Counted from the first letter of the stretch, positions 52,730 to 63,232 are shown. The stretch: DNA of 64,000 nt from Erythrobacter sp. SDW2 (GCF_021431965.1 NZ_CP090370.1:310001-374000); one strand, 5' to 3'. The notes: generated by a model from the sequence alone, not told the origin. Translations and numbers: made by a program.

Positions 52730-53654
52730 TTTCTCTCCCACCGAATATGCAGTCCCGGGCTTCGTCGCGCTGGTGCTGATCGAGATGCTGTGGGCGTGGA
52801 AGAAGCGGCCCGAGGCATACGAGCCGAAGGACACGCTGGTCAGCCTTGCTTTCGGCCTCGGCAGCACGGTGGCGGGCGCGCTGCTCGGCGGACTTGCCTT
52901 GTGGATATTCCTGCAGGCCTACGAATCCCGCCTGTTCGACATCGGCTGGCAATGGTGGGCATGGGCGCTGTGCTTCGTGCTCGACGACCTGGCCTATTAT
53001 TGGGTCCACCGCGCCGGGCACCGCATCCGCTGGTTCTGGGCCAGTCACGTGAACCACCACTCCAGCCAGCACTACAACCTCTCGACCGCGCTAAGGCAAA
53101 GCTGGACCGGCGCCTTCACGCTCGGCTTCGTCTTCACCCTTCCGCTGGTGCTGCTCGGTTTCCCGGTGGCGATGATCCTGGTCTGCAAGGGTTTCAACCT
53201 GATCTACCAGTTCTGGATCCATACCGAGGCGATCCGCCGGATGCCGCGCTGGTTCGAGGCGGTGATGAACACCCCGAGCCACCACCGTGTCCACCACGCC
53301 ACCAACCCTCGCTATCTCGACCGCAACTATGCCGGCGTGTTCATCGTGTGGGACAAGATGTTCGGCACCTTCGAGCCGGAGGTCGATGACGAACCGATCC
53401 GCTATGGCATCGTCAGGCAACTCGGCAGTTTCAACCTGCTATGGGCGGTGTTCCACGAATGGATCGGGATCGCACAGGACTTGTGGCGCGCACCATGGGG
53501 GAGCAAGCTGGGCTACCTGCTGCGCGAACCCGGCTGGACCCATGACGGCAGCCGCGACACGTCCGATACCATCCGCGCGCGGTGGCTGGCGCGACAGGGT
53601 ACCCAAGCGGATACCGCCCAAAAGCCGATTGAACGGGCGGGCGAGGCTGCGTAA
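52722..53654 (+). CDS. Sterol desaturase / fatty acid hydroxylase family protein
   Basis: 310 residues, four or five membrane helices. The di-iron histidine motifs are HRAGHR, HVNHHSS and HHRVHHAT, all complete. Members hydroxylate or desaturate lipids, sterols, carotenoids or sphingoid bases. Substrate cannot be chosen; the host makes sphingolipids. Followed by a GMC oxidoreductase 25 bp away. Confidence 0.92.
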   Translation: MPDFSPTEYAVPGFVALVLIEMLWAWKKRPEAYEPKDTLVSLAFGLGSTVAGALLGGLALWIFLQAYESRLFDIGWQWWAWALCFVLDDLAYYWVHRAGHRIRWFWASHVNHHSSQHYNLSTALRQSWTGAFTLGFVFTLPLVLLGFPVAMILVCKGFNLIYQFWIHTEAIRRMPRWFEAVMNTPSHHRVHHATNPRYLDRNYAGVFIVWDKMFGTFEPEVDDEPIRYGIVRQLGSFNLLWAVFHEWIGIAQDLWRAPWGSKLGYLLREPGWTHDGSRDTSDTIRARWLARQGTQADTAQKPIERAGEAA

Positions 53655-53679
53655 CACTCCCTCCACAAGGGAGAGCTCG

Positions 53680-55278
53680 ATGAACCAATACGATTACATC
53701 GTCATTGGCGGCGGCAGCGCGGGCAGCGCCGTCGCCGGGCGACTGGCGGTGGATGGCAAGCGGCAGGTCTGCCTGCTCGAAGCCGGTGGGCGCAACGACA
53801 ACATGCTGGTCAAGACGCCCGGCTTCATGCCGTTCCTGCTCAAGAACACCAATTACCGTTATGAAACCGTGCCGCAGAAGGGGCTTAACGGCCGGATCGG
53901 CTACCAGCCGCGCGGCAAGGGGCTGGGCGGGTCGAGCGCGATCAACGCCATGGTCTATATCCGCGGCAACCGCTGGGACTACGACAACTGGGCGGCAATG
54001 GGCTGTGACGGCTGGTCCTATGACGATGTGCTGCCATGGTTCATCAAGGCCGAGGCCAATGTCCGCGGGGCCGACCGGTACCACGGCGAAGGCGGGCCGC
54101 TGTTCGTCTCCGACCAGACCGCTGCCAACCCTACCAGCCATGCCTTCGTCGAAGCGGCGGCTCAGCTGCAACTGCCGCGCAATGGCGACTTCAACGGCGA
54201 GAAACAGGAAGGCTTCGGCCTGTACCAGGTGACCCAGCGCAAGGGCGAACGCTGGTCCGCCGCCCGCGCCTATGTCGAGCCGCTACGGGGCACGCCCAAC
54301 CTCGATATCCGCACCAGGACACTGGTCGAGCGGTTGATCATCGACAGCGGCAAGGTCACCGGCGTTGCGATCCGTACCGGCGGCTTCGGGGGCAAGCGCG
54401 AGATCCTGACCGCGCGCAAGGGCGTGATCCTGTCGGCCGGTGCATTCAATTCGCCGCAGATCCTGATGCTGTCGGGCATCGGCCCGGCCGAACACCTCAA
54501 ATCGCATGGTATCGCCGTGAAGCTCGACAAGCCGGCGGTCGGCAGCGAGCTGCAGGATCATATCGACTATGTCTCGGGCTGGGAGACTGAGAGCAAGGTG
54601 CCGATCGGCGACTCGCTCGAAGGCACCGCTCGCATGGCCAAGGCGATCATCGAGCATCGCCGCAAACGGACCGGGATCATGACCACGCCCTATGCCGAGG
54701 CGGGCGGCTTCTGGAAGGTCATGGCGGATAGCCCCGCGCCCGATGTCCAGTGGCACTTCGTCCCGGCCGTGCTGGAGGATCATGGCCGCGAGAAGGTGAA
54801 GGGCCATGGCTTCTCGCTTCACGCCTGCGTGCTGCGACCGGAAAGCCGCGGGACGGTGCGGCTGGCCTCGCCGGACCCCGCAGCCCCGCCGCTGATCGAT
54901 CCGAACTTCCTCGACGACGAGCGCGACATCGCCGTCATGCGCGAAGGCGTGCGGCTGTCGCACCGGATCGTCGACGGCCCGGCGCTGCGCGAGTACGAGC
55001 CGACCGATCGCCATCCGGTCGACCTCGACGACGATGCGCAGCTCGACGAGCTGATCCGCAACCGGGCCGACACGGTCTATCACCCGGTCGGCACCTGCCG
55101 GATGGGCGCGGACGAGGATGCGGTGGTCGATACGAAGCTCAAGGCGCGCGGCGTCGAGGGGCTGTGGATCGCTGACGCCTCGATCATGCCCAAGATCGTC
55201 AGCGGCAACACCAATGCGCCTTCGATCATGATCGGCGAGCGCTGCGCCGATTTCCTTATCGCGGCGGAGAAGGGCTGA
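53680..55278 (+). CDS. GMC-family FAD oxidoreductase
   Basis: 532 residues. FAD-binding [13 protein letters not shown] at residues 10-22, [18 protein letters not shown] signature 1, [16 protein letters not shown] signature 2 and active-site His in [10 protein letters not shown]. Oxidises an alcohol; like choline dehydrogenase or alkanol dehydrogenases. Ribosome site GGGAG. Placed after a desaturase-like gene, so a lipid-alcohol substrate is possible but not shown. Confidence 0.94.
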   Translation: MNQYDYIVIGGGSAGSAVAGRLAVDGKRQVCLLEAGGRNDNMLVKTPGFMPFLLKNTNYRYETVPQKGLNGRIGYQPRGKGLGGSSAINAMVYIRGNRWDYDNWAAMGCDGWSYDDVLPWFIKAEANVRGADRYHGEGGPLFVSDQTAANPTSHAFVEAAAQLQLPRNGDFNGEKQEGFGLYQVTQRKGERWSAARAYVEPLRGTPNLDIRTRTLVERLIIDSGKVTGVAIRTGGFGGKREILTARKGVILSAGAFNSPQILMLSGIGPAEHLKSHGIAVKLDKPAVGSELQDHIDYVSGWETESKVPIGDSLEGTARMAKAIIEHRRKRTGIMTTPYAEAGGFWKVMADSPAPDVQWHFVPAVLEDHGREKVKGHGFSLHACVLRPESRGTVRLASPDPAAPPLIDPNFLDDERDIAVMREGVRLSHRIVDGPALREYEPTDRHPVDLDDDAQLDELIRNRADTVYHPVGTCRMGADEDAVVDTKLKARGVEGLWIADASIMPKIVSGNTNAPSIMIGERCADFLIAAEKG

Positions 55279-55331
55279 TCGCCAATCGGGGCTGGCGCAA
55301 CCGGCTGCTGGCGCTCAGGCGCGAGGCGCTG

Positions 55332-55646
55332 GTGGTCTGGCTGGCCGGGCGCGATTCGCGCACGCCATGGCTGTGCCGGCTCGTGGCGCTGGCGGTCGCG
55401 GCCTACGCGTTCAGTCCGATCGACCTGATCCCCGACTTCATTCCCGTCCTGGGCCTGCTCGACGATCTGTTGCTGGTGCCTGCGGGTGTGTGGCTGGCGC
55501 TGCAACTGGCGCCCGCAGTGCTGGTGGAAGAATGGCGCAGCCAGGCGGCGCGGCTGGCCGAAAAGCCCGTATCGAGGGCGGGCCTGGCGCTGGTCGTCGC
55601 CCTGTGGCTCGGACTCGCGCTGGGGGCATGGTGCAGCTTGAGCTGA
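55332..55646 (+). CDS. DUF1232 (YkvA) membrane protein
   Basis: 104 residues from a GTG at 55332, with [34 protein letters not shown] typical of DUF1232 and one later membrane helix. The similarity seems to begin upstream ([18 protein letters not shown]), so the true start is probably about 19 codons earlier, at a non-standard codon (CTG 55275) overlapping the GMC stop, where GGAGAAGGG is well placed. Confidence 0.8.
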   Translation: MVWLAGRDSRTPWLCRLVALAVAAYAFSPIDLIPDFIPVLGLLDDLLLVPAGVWLALQLAPAVLVEEWRSQAARLAEKPVSRAGLALVVALWLGLALGAWCSLS

Positions 55647-55654
55647 TACAACAA

Positions 55655-55677
55655 GGCCGAGGGCATCGCCCCCGGCC
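55655..55677 (-). terminator. Hairpin between convergent genes
   Basis: GGCCGAGGGC / GCCCCCGGCC (9 of 10 pairs), 3-nt loop. On the minus strand TTGTTGT follows, so it more likely ends the TonB receptor transcript. Confidence 0.6.
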
Positions 55678-55700
55678 TCGTCAGTACTAACGCGCGGGGA

Positions 55701-58100
55701 TCAGAATTCCTTGCGGGCAGTGAAGCCGATCGTCCGGGGTTGGCCGACGTTGTAGCCAAGACGGGCACGCCCGCCACGCTCGCGGTCGAAGCTCAGCTGG
55801 ACGTTCTCATCGAGCAGGTTGTTGGCGTAGAGCGTGAAGCTGTAGCCGCTGTCGAACTCCAGCCCGACGCTGAGATTGACCAGCTGGTAGCTGTCGAGCA
55901 GCAGGTCGACCGTGGTCGAGGCATTCGCCGGAGCCCCGCCGAAGGGCAAGCCATGGACGAAGGTGCGCGGGTTGTTCTCCTGGTCGGCGGGCTGCGTATA
56001 GCGCGAGCCGACATGGGTCACCGAAGCGGCGATATAGGCCTGCGCGCTATCGCCCACCGGCCATTCATAGCTGCCGCTCGCCGCCAGCTGGAACTTCGGC
56101 ACCGATGGCAGGCGGTTGCCTTCGCGGATACCCGTGGCTGCAGCCAGCGCACCCGGAAGGGTGGTATCGAACTCCGCCTCGATATAGCTGCCCGACAGGT
56201 TGAAGTTGAGGCCGTCGAGCGGGGAGTAGCCGAATTCCGCCTCGACCCCGGCGGTGTGCGCATCGGGCACGTTGAAGACGATGCGCGACGAGCAGCTACC
56301 GGCATCGAGCGTGACCTGGAGGTTGCTGATATCGTTGTAGAACCCGGCGGCATTGAAAGTGAAGCCGTTGCCCTGGGTCTTGATGCCGAGTTCGTAGTTC
56401 CACAGCTTCTCGTCGTCATAGTCCTGGAAGCCGCCGAACAGCGCCAGGTCCTGTGCGTTGCACAGCGGTGTGTTGAGCGGATCGTTGACGCCGCCGAGCC
56501 GGAAGCCCTGCGAAGCCTGCGCATTGACGGTGACATTGGGGCTGACTTCGTAGCTGAGCAGCAGTCGCGGGGTGAAGCCGCTTGAGGCCGTTTCATCCAC
56601 CACCCCGGAATCGCCATTGGCGAACAGGCCGCCGGTGGTGATGATGCGGGTTTCGTCGAAGTCGTAATAGCGACCACCCGCCGTCAGCGTCAGCGCATCG
56701 GTCAGCTCGTAACTGGCTTCGCCAAAGACAGCGAACTGCTTGATGTCGTAGGGCAAATCCGAATTGAACGGCGAGTCTGCCGGAAAGCCATTGGCCACTG
56801 CCGCCGATGTCCCGGCACCGAGCACCGCATCGGTGAACGCGTCGTATCCGGGCGTCGGCAGGCGCTGGGCATAGACCCGGTCGACTTCCGAATAGAATGC
56901 GCCGACCAACCACTGCAGCGGACCGGTGCTGTTCGACGACAACCGCAATTCCTGCGTCAGCGTCTCGAGCTTGGTCGTGTCACGCAGATTGGAAGGCAGC
57001 AGTACGGCAATATCGGGATATCCCAGATCGACGGAGACCGAACCGGTCAGGGCGCTGGCATCGCGGCTGACCAGGATATCGCGGTTGATGTAGGAGCTGA
57101 CCGATGTCAGCGTGACCGGGCCGAGATCGGCCTCGGCGGTGATATCGAACAGCAGCGTTTCGTCCTCGAATGCTTCGCGCAGACGCAGATGCTGCTCGCG
57201 CTCGCCCAATTGGACCGGCGGCCGGGTGGTGGTGTCGGGATTGGCGTAGAGGTTCCAGATTTCCTGGCGGTTGAAGCCGTCGGCCTTGACCTTCTGGTAC
57301 ACCAGCCGCGGCGTCAGGGTGAAACCGGTGCCGCTGTCGATGGTGAAGGCGATGCGTCCGCCGTAGCGCTCGCCGTCGTTGACGTTCTCGCCGCCCGCCG
57401 GGCCCTGGGCGTCGATGAAGCCGGCATATTTGGTGTAGTATCCGACCACGCGCGCCGCGATGATATCGGTAACCGGGAAGTTGAAAGCGCCTTTGAGGTG
57501 GCCGCCCCAGTCATCTTCATCGACGGCGTTGAAATTGGCCTCGAAGGTGCCTTCGGTCACGCCGATGGTCGGCTGGTTGGTGATGTAGCGGATGGTGCCG
57601 CCGACCGAGCCCGAGCCGAACAGCGTGCCTTGCGGGCCGCGCAGGGTCTCCACACGGTTGAGGTCGAACAGGTCGAGATCAGGGGTGAAGAGAGAGAGCG
57701 AGATCACGCTTTCGTCGAGATAGACCCCGACCTGTTCCTTCACGCCCGGCTGGTCGCGCACGACCTGGCCGGCGGAGACGCCGCGGACCGAAACCTGGCT
57801 CTGCCCCGGCCCCAGGTTCTGCACGGACAGACCCGCGACATTGCGCGAAAGGTCTTCCAGCGTGACGGCACCCGATTTTTGGATGTCTTCGGCGGTCTGG
57901 GCGTTGATCGAGAACGGCACGTCCTGGATGGTCGAATCGCGCTTGGTCGCGGTTACGACGATCACATTGCCGCTGCCCCCTTCGGCAGCAGGCTCCTCGG
58001 CCTCCTGCGCATAGGCGGGGGCGGCGACGAACGTCAGCGCGCAACCGGCCAGCAAGGCGTGGCGGATGCGCAGCGAAGAACGGGTGGTTGCAAGGCTCAT
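55701..58100 (-). CDS. TonB-dependent outer membrane receptor
   Basis: 799 residues. Signal peptide (cut near AYAQEA); TonB box-like VIVVTATKR; plug domain with DVPFSINAQTAEDIQKSG, QVSVRGVSAGQ and RVETLRGPQGTLFGSGSVGGTIRYIT; then a 22-strand barrel ending in Phe (GFTARKEF). Same class as sphingomonad receptors for siderophores or plant carbohydrates. No transporter or regulator is adjacent. GGAG upstream of the ATG at 58100. Confidence 0.95.
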   Translation of the reverse strand: MSLATTRSSLRIRHALLAGCALTFVAAPAYAQEAEEPAAEGGSGNVIVVTATKRDSTIQDVPFSINAQTAEDIQKSGAVTLEDLSRNVAGLSVQNLGPGQSQVSVRGVSAGQVVRDQPGVKEQVGVYLDESVISLSLFTPDLDLFDLNRVETLRGPQGTLFGSGSVGGTIRYITNQPTIGVTEGTFEANFNAVDEDDWGGHLKGAFNFPVTDIIAARVVGYYTKYAGFIDAQGPAGGENVNDGERYGGRIAFTIDSGTGFTLTPRLVYQKVKADGFNRQEIWNLYANPDTTTRPPVQLGEREQHLRLREAFEDETLLFDITAEADLGPVTLTSVSSYINRDILVSRDASALTGSVSVDLGYPDIAVLLPSNLRDTTKLETLTQELRLSSNSTGPLQWLVGAFYSEVDRVYAQRLPTPGYDAFTDAVLGAGTSAAVANGFPADSPFNSDLPYDIKQFAVFGEASYELTDALTLTAGGRYYDFDETRIITTGGLFANGDSGVVDETASSGFTPRLLLSYEVSPNVTVNAQASQGFRLGGVNDPLNTPLCNAQDLALFGGFQDYDDEKLWNYELGIKTQGNGFTFNAAGFYNDISNLQVTLDAGSCSSRIVFNVPDAHTAGVEAEFGYSPLDGLNFNLSGSYIEAEFDTTLPGALAAATGIREGNRLPSVPKFQLAASGSYEWPVGDSAQAYIAASVTHVGSRYTQPADQENNPRTFVHGLPFGGAPANASTTVDLLLDSYQLVNLSVGLEFDSGYSFTLYANNLLDENVQLSFDRERGGRARLGYNVGQPRTIGFTARKEF

Positions 58101-58240
58101 CGTTTGTCTCCTGCATGGACGGGTCTTCTGCCCGATGATGCAGGACTGCATACGAATGTAATCGATGGCAATGGCGCGCCGATGACCGATGTCGGAATGG
58201 AGGGAAAGTGTGACAGGCGAGTCACATAGATCAAGACCGC

Positions 58241-58272
58241 AAAAAAGGGGCCGGAGCGCTTTGCTCCGGCCC
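58241..58272 (-). terminator. Terminator after amtB
   Basis: Minus strand: GGGCCGGAGC stem with GCTCCGGCCC, 5-nt loop, then CTTTTTT. 84 bp after amtB. Confidence 0.9.
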
Positions 58273-58355
58273 GTTCAAGGCGTTGTTCGCAGGAGGAACA
58301 TGGTTTGGCGGGGGCGTCTGGGAGAGGAGAGGGCGCCCCCGCCAATTCGGTCGGA

Positions 58356-59705
58356 TCAGTTGTAGGCGCGCTCTCCGTGTTCGGAGATGTCTAGCCCGTT
58401 GACTTCGGTCTCTTCGTCGACCCGCAGACCCACGGTCAGTTTGACGAGGTAACCGGCGATGAGGGTGCCGATGCCGGCCCAGGCGATCGTGACGACCACG
58501 CTGAAGACCTGCACGCCGAGTTGCGCGCCGAGAGCGGTCGAACCGTCGCCAGGGCCGCCGAGGAACGGCTGGTACACCACTGCAGTGCCGATGGCACCGA
58601 CAATGCCGCCCACGCCGTGGATGCCGAAGGCGTCCAGCGAGTCGTCATAGCCGAACCTGGCCTTGGCCTTGGCCACCGCGAGGTAGCAGACTGCCGAAGC
58701 GACGATGCCGAGCAGGATCGCGCCGAACGGGCCGCTGTTGCCGGCTGCCGGCGTTACCGCGACGAGCCCGGCGATGACGCCCGAACAGAAGCCGAGAGCC
58801 GAACCCTTGTGACCGGCCATCCGCTCGATCACCATCCAGGTCAGCGCACCCGCAGCAGTCGCGACGAAGGTGTTGATCATGGCGAGACCGGCAGAACCGT
58901 CAGCCTCGAGCGCCGAGCCGGCGTTGAAGCCGAACCAGCCCACCCACAGCAGGCCAGTGCCGACCATGGTCATGGTCAGGCTGTGCGGCATCATCGGCTC
59001 GGCCGGGTAGCCGCGACGCTTGCCGAGCAGGTAGGCGAGCACCAGGCCGGAGATACCGGCATTGATGTGGACCACGGTACCCCCGGCGAAGTCGAGAGCG
59101 CCGTCTTCGAACAGCAGGCCGCCGCCCGCCCACACCATGTGCGCGATCGGGAAATAGACGATCGTCAGCCAGATCGGCACGAAGGCCATCACGGCGCTGA
59201 ACTTCATGCGTTCTGCCGTCGCGCCGAGAATGAGCGCAGCGGTGATCGCAGCGAAGGTCATCTGGAAGCTGACGAAGACATACTTGCTGATGACTTCATC
59301 GGTGAAGGTCGCTGCCGTGCTGGAAGCGTCCATGCCCATGAGGAAGTAGCTGCCGCCGCTGACGAACAGGCCGAGCGTGCCCTCGTAAGTGGTATCGCCG
59401 AAGGCCAGCGAGTAGCCCCACATCACCCAAATCAGCATGGCGAGAGCCGCAGTGGCCCCGATCTGCGTCATGGTGCTGAGCATGTTCTTGCTGCGGGTCA
59501 GGCCGCCATAGAACAGCGCGAGGCCCGGCAGGATCATCAGCAGGACCAGGACCGTCGAGGTCATCATCCAGGCGTTGTTGCCTGGATTGGGAACGGCAGG
59601 GGCCGCTTCGGCGGCTGCCTGGGCGAAGGCAGCGGTGGTGGCGAGGCCGGTGAGGGCCCCCGAAATCGCAAGCGCGCCCGCGCTGCGAAGGAACGTGCGG
59701 ATCAT
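58356..59705 (-). CDS. amtB: Ammonium transporter
   Basis: 449 residues. A signal peptide (ends FAQAAAE) is followed by 11 helices; NNAWMMTSTVLVLLMILPGLALFYGGL, HINAGISGLVLAYLLGKR and FGIHGVGGIVGAIGT are typical, the last with the twin His. GlnK upstream (18-nt gap) blocks the channel when nitrogen is plentiful. Start at 59705 with GGGGGGA upstream. Confidence 0.96.
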   Translation of the reverse strand: MIRTFLRSAGALAISGALTGLATTAAFAQAAAEAAPAVPNPGNNAWMMTSTVLVLLMILPGLALFYGGLTRSKNMLSTMTQIGATAALAMLIWVMWGYSLAFGDTTYEGTLGLFVSGGSYFLMGMDASSTAATFTDEVISKYVFVSFQMTFAAITAALILGATAERMKFSAVMAFVPIWLTIVYFPIAHMVWAGGGLLFEDGALDFAGGTVVHINAGISGLVLAYLLGKRRGYPAEPMMPHSLTMTMVGTGLLWVGWFGFNAGSALEADGSAGLAMINTFVATAAGALTWMVIERMAGHKGSALGFCSGVIAGLVAVTPAAGNSGPFGAILLGIVASAVCYLAVAKAKARFGYDDSLDAFGIHGVGGIVGAIGTAVVYQPFLGGPGDGSTALGAQLGVQVFSVVVTIAWAGIGTLIAGYLVKLTVGLRVDEETEVNGLDISEHGERAYN

Positions 59706-59722
59706 GGTTATTTCCCCCCGGA

Positions 59723-60088
<366 letters not shown>

Positions 60089-60121
60089 TCACGCCGGGCC
60101 GATCCCCGGTCTTCGCAATTG

Positions 60122-60140
60122 CAGCAAGAGGCGTGCCAAA
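60122..60140 (-). promoter_or_regulatory. Sigma-54 promoter of glnK-amtB
   Basis: Minus strand TTTGGCACGCCTCTTGCTG: GG at -24 (TGGCAC, 60138-60133) and GC at -12 (TTGC, 60127-60124), spacer exact. About 60 bp before glnK. Matches consensus TGGCAC-N5-TTGC. Confidence 0.85.
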
Positions 60141-60201
60141 CTAGATTCCGGTTGGAATCGGTCAGGCAACACGACAATTGCGCAATAATAGTGGCTTAAA
60201 T

Positions 60202-60909
60202 TTAGGCAGTGCCCATGAATTGGGCATCGAGCCATATCGGCAAGTGATCGGACGCCTGCGCTGCCAGCGCGCTATGATGCACCCCGTGGCCCCTGACCTT
60301 CCAGCCGGGCGAAACGGCAAACCGGTCGAACCGGGCCACCGGCCGCCTGCTCGGGAAGCTCGGTCCGGGAGCAATGACGTCCCAGTCGCCGAAATGCCGG
60401 ATCGCTCCGCTCTTCGCCGTCCACTGGTTGAAGTCGCCCAACAGGATCGCAGGGCAATCGGCGTGATGATCCTGGCAGTGCCCGAGGATGGCGCGCACTT
60501 GGTCCGACCGGCGCAGCCCCGACAGGTCGAGATGCGTGCCGATGATGCGAAAAGTCGCTCCGCCGTGCTCCAGCAGGGCGCACACTGCGCCGCGCGGTTC
60601 CAGCGTCGGCAGTTCCAGGGGCTGGCTCTCGACCACGTCGATATCCCGCCGCACCAGCAGCGCGTTGCCGTGCCAGCCGATCGAACGTGGGCGACGCGCC
60701 ACCGGGACGACCTTCCAGTGCGTGTCGTCAAGTGCGGCGCGGGGCAGCACACTCTCGCGATCGCCGAAACGGCGGTCTGCTTCCTGCAGCGCAACCACGT
60801 CGGCATCGATTTCGCGCAGCACCGTGATGATCCGCGCAGGGTCGCGCACGCCGTCGAGCCCGACCGCCTTGTGAATATTGTAGCTGGCAAACCTCAGTAC
60901 GGATTTCAC
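60202..60909 (-). CDS. Endonuclease/exonuclease/phosphatase (EEP) family protein
   Basis: 235 residues. FASYNIHKAVGLDG with Asn metal site, VVALQEADRR (Glu), GTHLDL, LLGDFNQW and final SDHLPI (Asp-His) are the EEP catalytic set. Could act on phospholipid, nucleotide or DNA; similar proteins are called phosphodiesterases. GTG start overlaps the previous gene's stop (GTGA). Confidence 0.9.
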   Translation of the reverse strand: MKSVLRFASYNIHKAVGLDGVRDPARIITVLREIDADVVALQEADRRFGDRESVLPRAALDDTHWKVVPVARRPRSIGWHGNALLVRRDIDVVESQPLELPTLEPRGAVCALLEHGGATFRIIGTHLDLSGLRRSDQVRAILGHCQDHHADCPAILLGDFNQWTAKSGAIRHFGDWDVIAPGPSFPSRRPVARFDRFAVSPGWKVRGHGVHHSALAAQASDHLPIWLDAQFMGTA

Positions 60910-61481
60910 TCTGGGCGCGTCCCCGGTGCGCCTTCGATATAGCGATCGGTAGCGCGGGCCGGCAAACCGTCGATGCTGGCTATGCGGGTGCTCATCTTCG
61001 CTTCCCACTCTGCCGGGTCCGACTGCGCATGGGCCTTGAGCAACGTCTTGCGCTCGGCCTCCATGGCCATCAGCGGGACGCCCCAGCCGCAACTGGTCTG
61101 GACGCTCTCGACATCGATGACGAAGATCTGGCGCGTGCCCGGCATCAGCGTGAAATGCGCCGCCAGGGCGTCCCATTGCTCGTCCTGCGGCAACACTGCG
61201 CGGCCCCGACCATAGATCCGCAGGATCAGCGCCGGCTGCTGGAAATTGCAGAACATCAGCGTGATCCGGCCGTCGGCCCGCAAATGGGCATGCGTCTCGT
61301 TGCCCGACCCGCCCAGATCGAGGTAAGCCACTACGGTCGGCGTCAGCACCCGGAAGGCATCATAGCCCTTGGGGCTGAGGTTGATCCGTGCGTCCGGCGC
61401 TGCGGTGGCGACGAAGAACACCGGCTGCTGGGCGATCATGGCGACATGCTTGTCGCTCAGCGCGTCGAAGAAATCTGCCAT
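60906..61481 (-). CDS. Pyridoxamine 5'-phosphate oxidase-like protein
   Basis: 191 residues. Split-barrel flavin fold: HVAMIAQQPVFFVATAAPDARINLSPKGYDAFRVL and THAHLRADGRITLMFCNFQQP. These PNPOx-like (NimA/HugZ-type) proteins bind FMN or F420; substrate unknown. Coupled to the EEP gene by a 4-nt overlap. Confidence 0.9.
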   Translation of the reverse strand: MADFFDALSDKHVAMIAQQPVFFVATAAPDARINLSPKGYDAFRVLTPTVVAYLDLGGSGNETHAHLRADGRITLMFCNFQQPALILRIYGRGRAVLPQDEQWDALAAHFTLMPGTRQIFVIDVESVQTSCGWGVPLMAMEAERKTLLKAHAQSDPAEWEAKMSTRIASIDGLPARATDRYIEGAPGTRPE

Positions 61482-61530
61482 CGGCTGAGTCTACGCTGAC
61501 GGTGTGCTTGGGGCAAGCGATGTGCCCTTT

Positions 61531-61678
61531 GGTTTCGCGCCAAGATACCAAGGCGCGAAGAAGTTGGGCTGGCAGCAGGCCTCTCAAGCCAATCTATCAT
61601 CCCGCTCTTGAAAGAGGCCGTTTGCCGCTTCGCGGCGACGTGCACTGTCTCCGCGCCTTGGCGTCTTGGCGCGAACCT
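61531..61678. repeat. Inverted repeat (family D) next to prfC
   Basis: Left arm TTCGCGCCAAGATACCAAGG with CGCGAAG, right arm CCGCGCCTTGGCGTCTTGGC with GCGAA, about 90 bp apart. It touches the prfC stop. Arms match at about 80%. Only one copy here. Confidence 0.7.
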
Positions 61679-63211
61679 TTATCGCTCCTTGGTGGCGGAG
61701 AACGTCAGCTCGGGGTTTTTCTCCGCCTGGTAATTCACGTCCCACGGGCTCTTGGCCAGGAACACCAGGTCGCCGTCGCGGTCGCGGGCGAGGTTGGCGC
61801 GGTTGAAGCTTTCGAATTCGGCAACGGGCTTGCCGTCGCCCTTGACCCAGCGGGCGGTGGCGAAGGGCGAGGCTTCGAGAAAGGCATCGACCTTGTACTC
61901 GGCCTCGAGCCGAGAAATCAGCACTTCGAGCTGGAGCTGGCCCACGACGCCGACGATCCACTGCGCGCCGATCTCGGGATAGAACACCTGGATTACGCCC
62001 TCTTCGGAAAGGTCATCCAGCGCCTTGCGCAATTGTTTGGTCTTGGTCGGATCGCGCAGCACAACTCGGCGCAGGATCTCCGGGGCGAAGTTCGGCAGCC
62101 CGGTGAAGCGGACCTGGTTCTTCTCGCTCAGCGTGTCGCCGACCCGCAACGTGCCGTGATTGGGGATACCGATGATGTCGCCTGCCTCGGCGGTGTCGGC
62201 CAGTTCGCGGTCCTGCGCGAAGAACAGGATCGGCGAATGGATCGCAATCGGCTTGCCGAGGCCCGACGGCGTCAATTTCATGCCGCGTTTGAAGGTGCCC
62301 GAAACCTGCCGCATGAAAGCGATCCGGTCACGGTGGTTGGGGTCCATATTGGCCTGCACCTTGAAGATGAAGCCGGTCACTTCACTGTGATCGGGGCTGA
62401 TCGTTTCCTCACCAGCGGGCTGCGGGCGCGGCGGCGGGGCATAGCGGGCGATGGCGTCGATCAGTTGCTCGACTCCGAAGTTCTTGAGCGCCGAGCCGAA
62501 GAAAACCGGCGTCAGGTCGCCATTGCGATAGGCCTCGAGGTCGAACTCGGGATAGCCGCCGCGCGCCAGCTCCAGCTCCTCGGCGAATTGTGCGGGGATC
62601 GGTGCGCCCATATCGACCTTGCCGAGAAACTCGCGCGAGCCGCCTTCGGGCCGGGCGATGCCGCCGGTGGCGAAATCGAGGATGCCCTCGAACTGGCCGC
62701 CCATGCCGATCGGCCAGCTTTGCGGGCTGACGTCGAGGGCCAATTGGTCGGCCACTTCGTCGAGCAGCTCGAAGCCCTCGCGGCCCTCGCGGTCGACCTT
62801 GTTGACGAAGGTGATGATCGGCACGCTGCGCAGGCGGCACACCTCGAACAGCTTGAGCGTCTGCGGCTCGATCCCCTTGGCCGCATCGATCACCATGATC
62901 GCCGAATCGACCGCGGTCAGCGTGCGATAGGTGTCTTCGGAGAAGTCCTCGTGCCCCGGCGTATCGAGCAGGTTGAAGGTTATCGTTTCACCCTCGTATT
63001 CCTTCTCGAAGGTCATCACGCTTGAGGTGACCGAGATGCCGCGCTGCTGCTCGATCTTCATCCAGTCAGAGCGGGCGCGGCGAGCTTCGCCGCGCGCCTT
63101 GACTGCGCCGGCCTGATGGATCGCGCCGCCTTGCAGCAGCAGCTTTTCCGTCAGCGTGGTCTTGCCAGCGTCAGGGTGCGAAATGATCGCGAAGGTGCGG
63201 CGATTGGACAT
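61679..63211 (-). CDS. prfC: Peptide chain release factor 3
   Basis: GTPase that recycles RF1/RF2. 510 residues, usual length. G1 SHPDAGKTT (residues 11-19), G3 DTPGHEDFSEDTYRTL, G4 NKVD and the RF3-specific QQRGISVTSSVMTFEKE (switch I). Last residues are SATKER. Confidence 0.96.
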   Translation of the reverse strand: MSNRRTFAIISHPDAGKTTLTEKLLLQGGAIHQAGAVKARGEARRARSDWMKIEQQRGISVTSSVMTFEKEYEGETITFNLLDTPGHEDFSEDTYRTLTAVDSAIMVIDAAKGIEPQTLKLFEVCRLRSVPIITFVNKVDREGREGFELLDEVADQLALDVSPQSWPIGMGGQFEGILDFATGGIARPEGGSREFLGKVDMGAPIPAQFAEELELARGGYPEFDLEAYRNGDLTPVFFGSALKNFGVEQLIDAIARYAPPPRPQPAGEETISPDHSEVTGFIFKVQANMDPNHRDRIAFMRQVSGTFKRGMKLTPSGLGKPIAIHSPILFFAQDRELADTAEAGDIIGIPNHGTLRVGDTLSEKNQVRFTGLPNFAPEILRRVVLRDPTKTKQLRKALDDLSEEGVIQVFYPEIGAQWIVGVVGQLQLEVLISRLEAEYKVDAFLEASPFATARWVKGDGKPVAEFESFNRANLARDRDGDLVFLAKSPWDVNYQAEKNPELTFSATKER

Positions 63212-63232
63212 AGTACTTCCGGCGCGCCAGGG

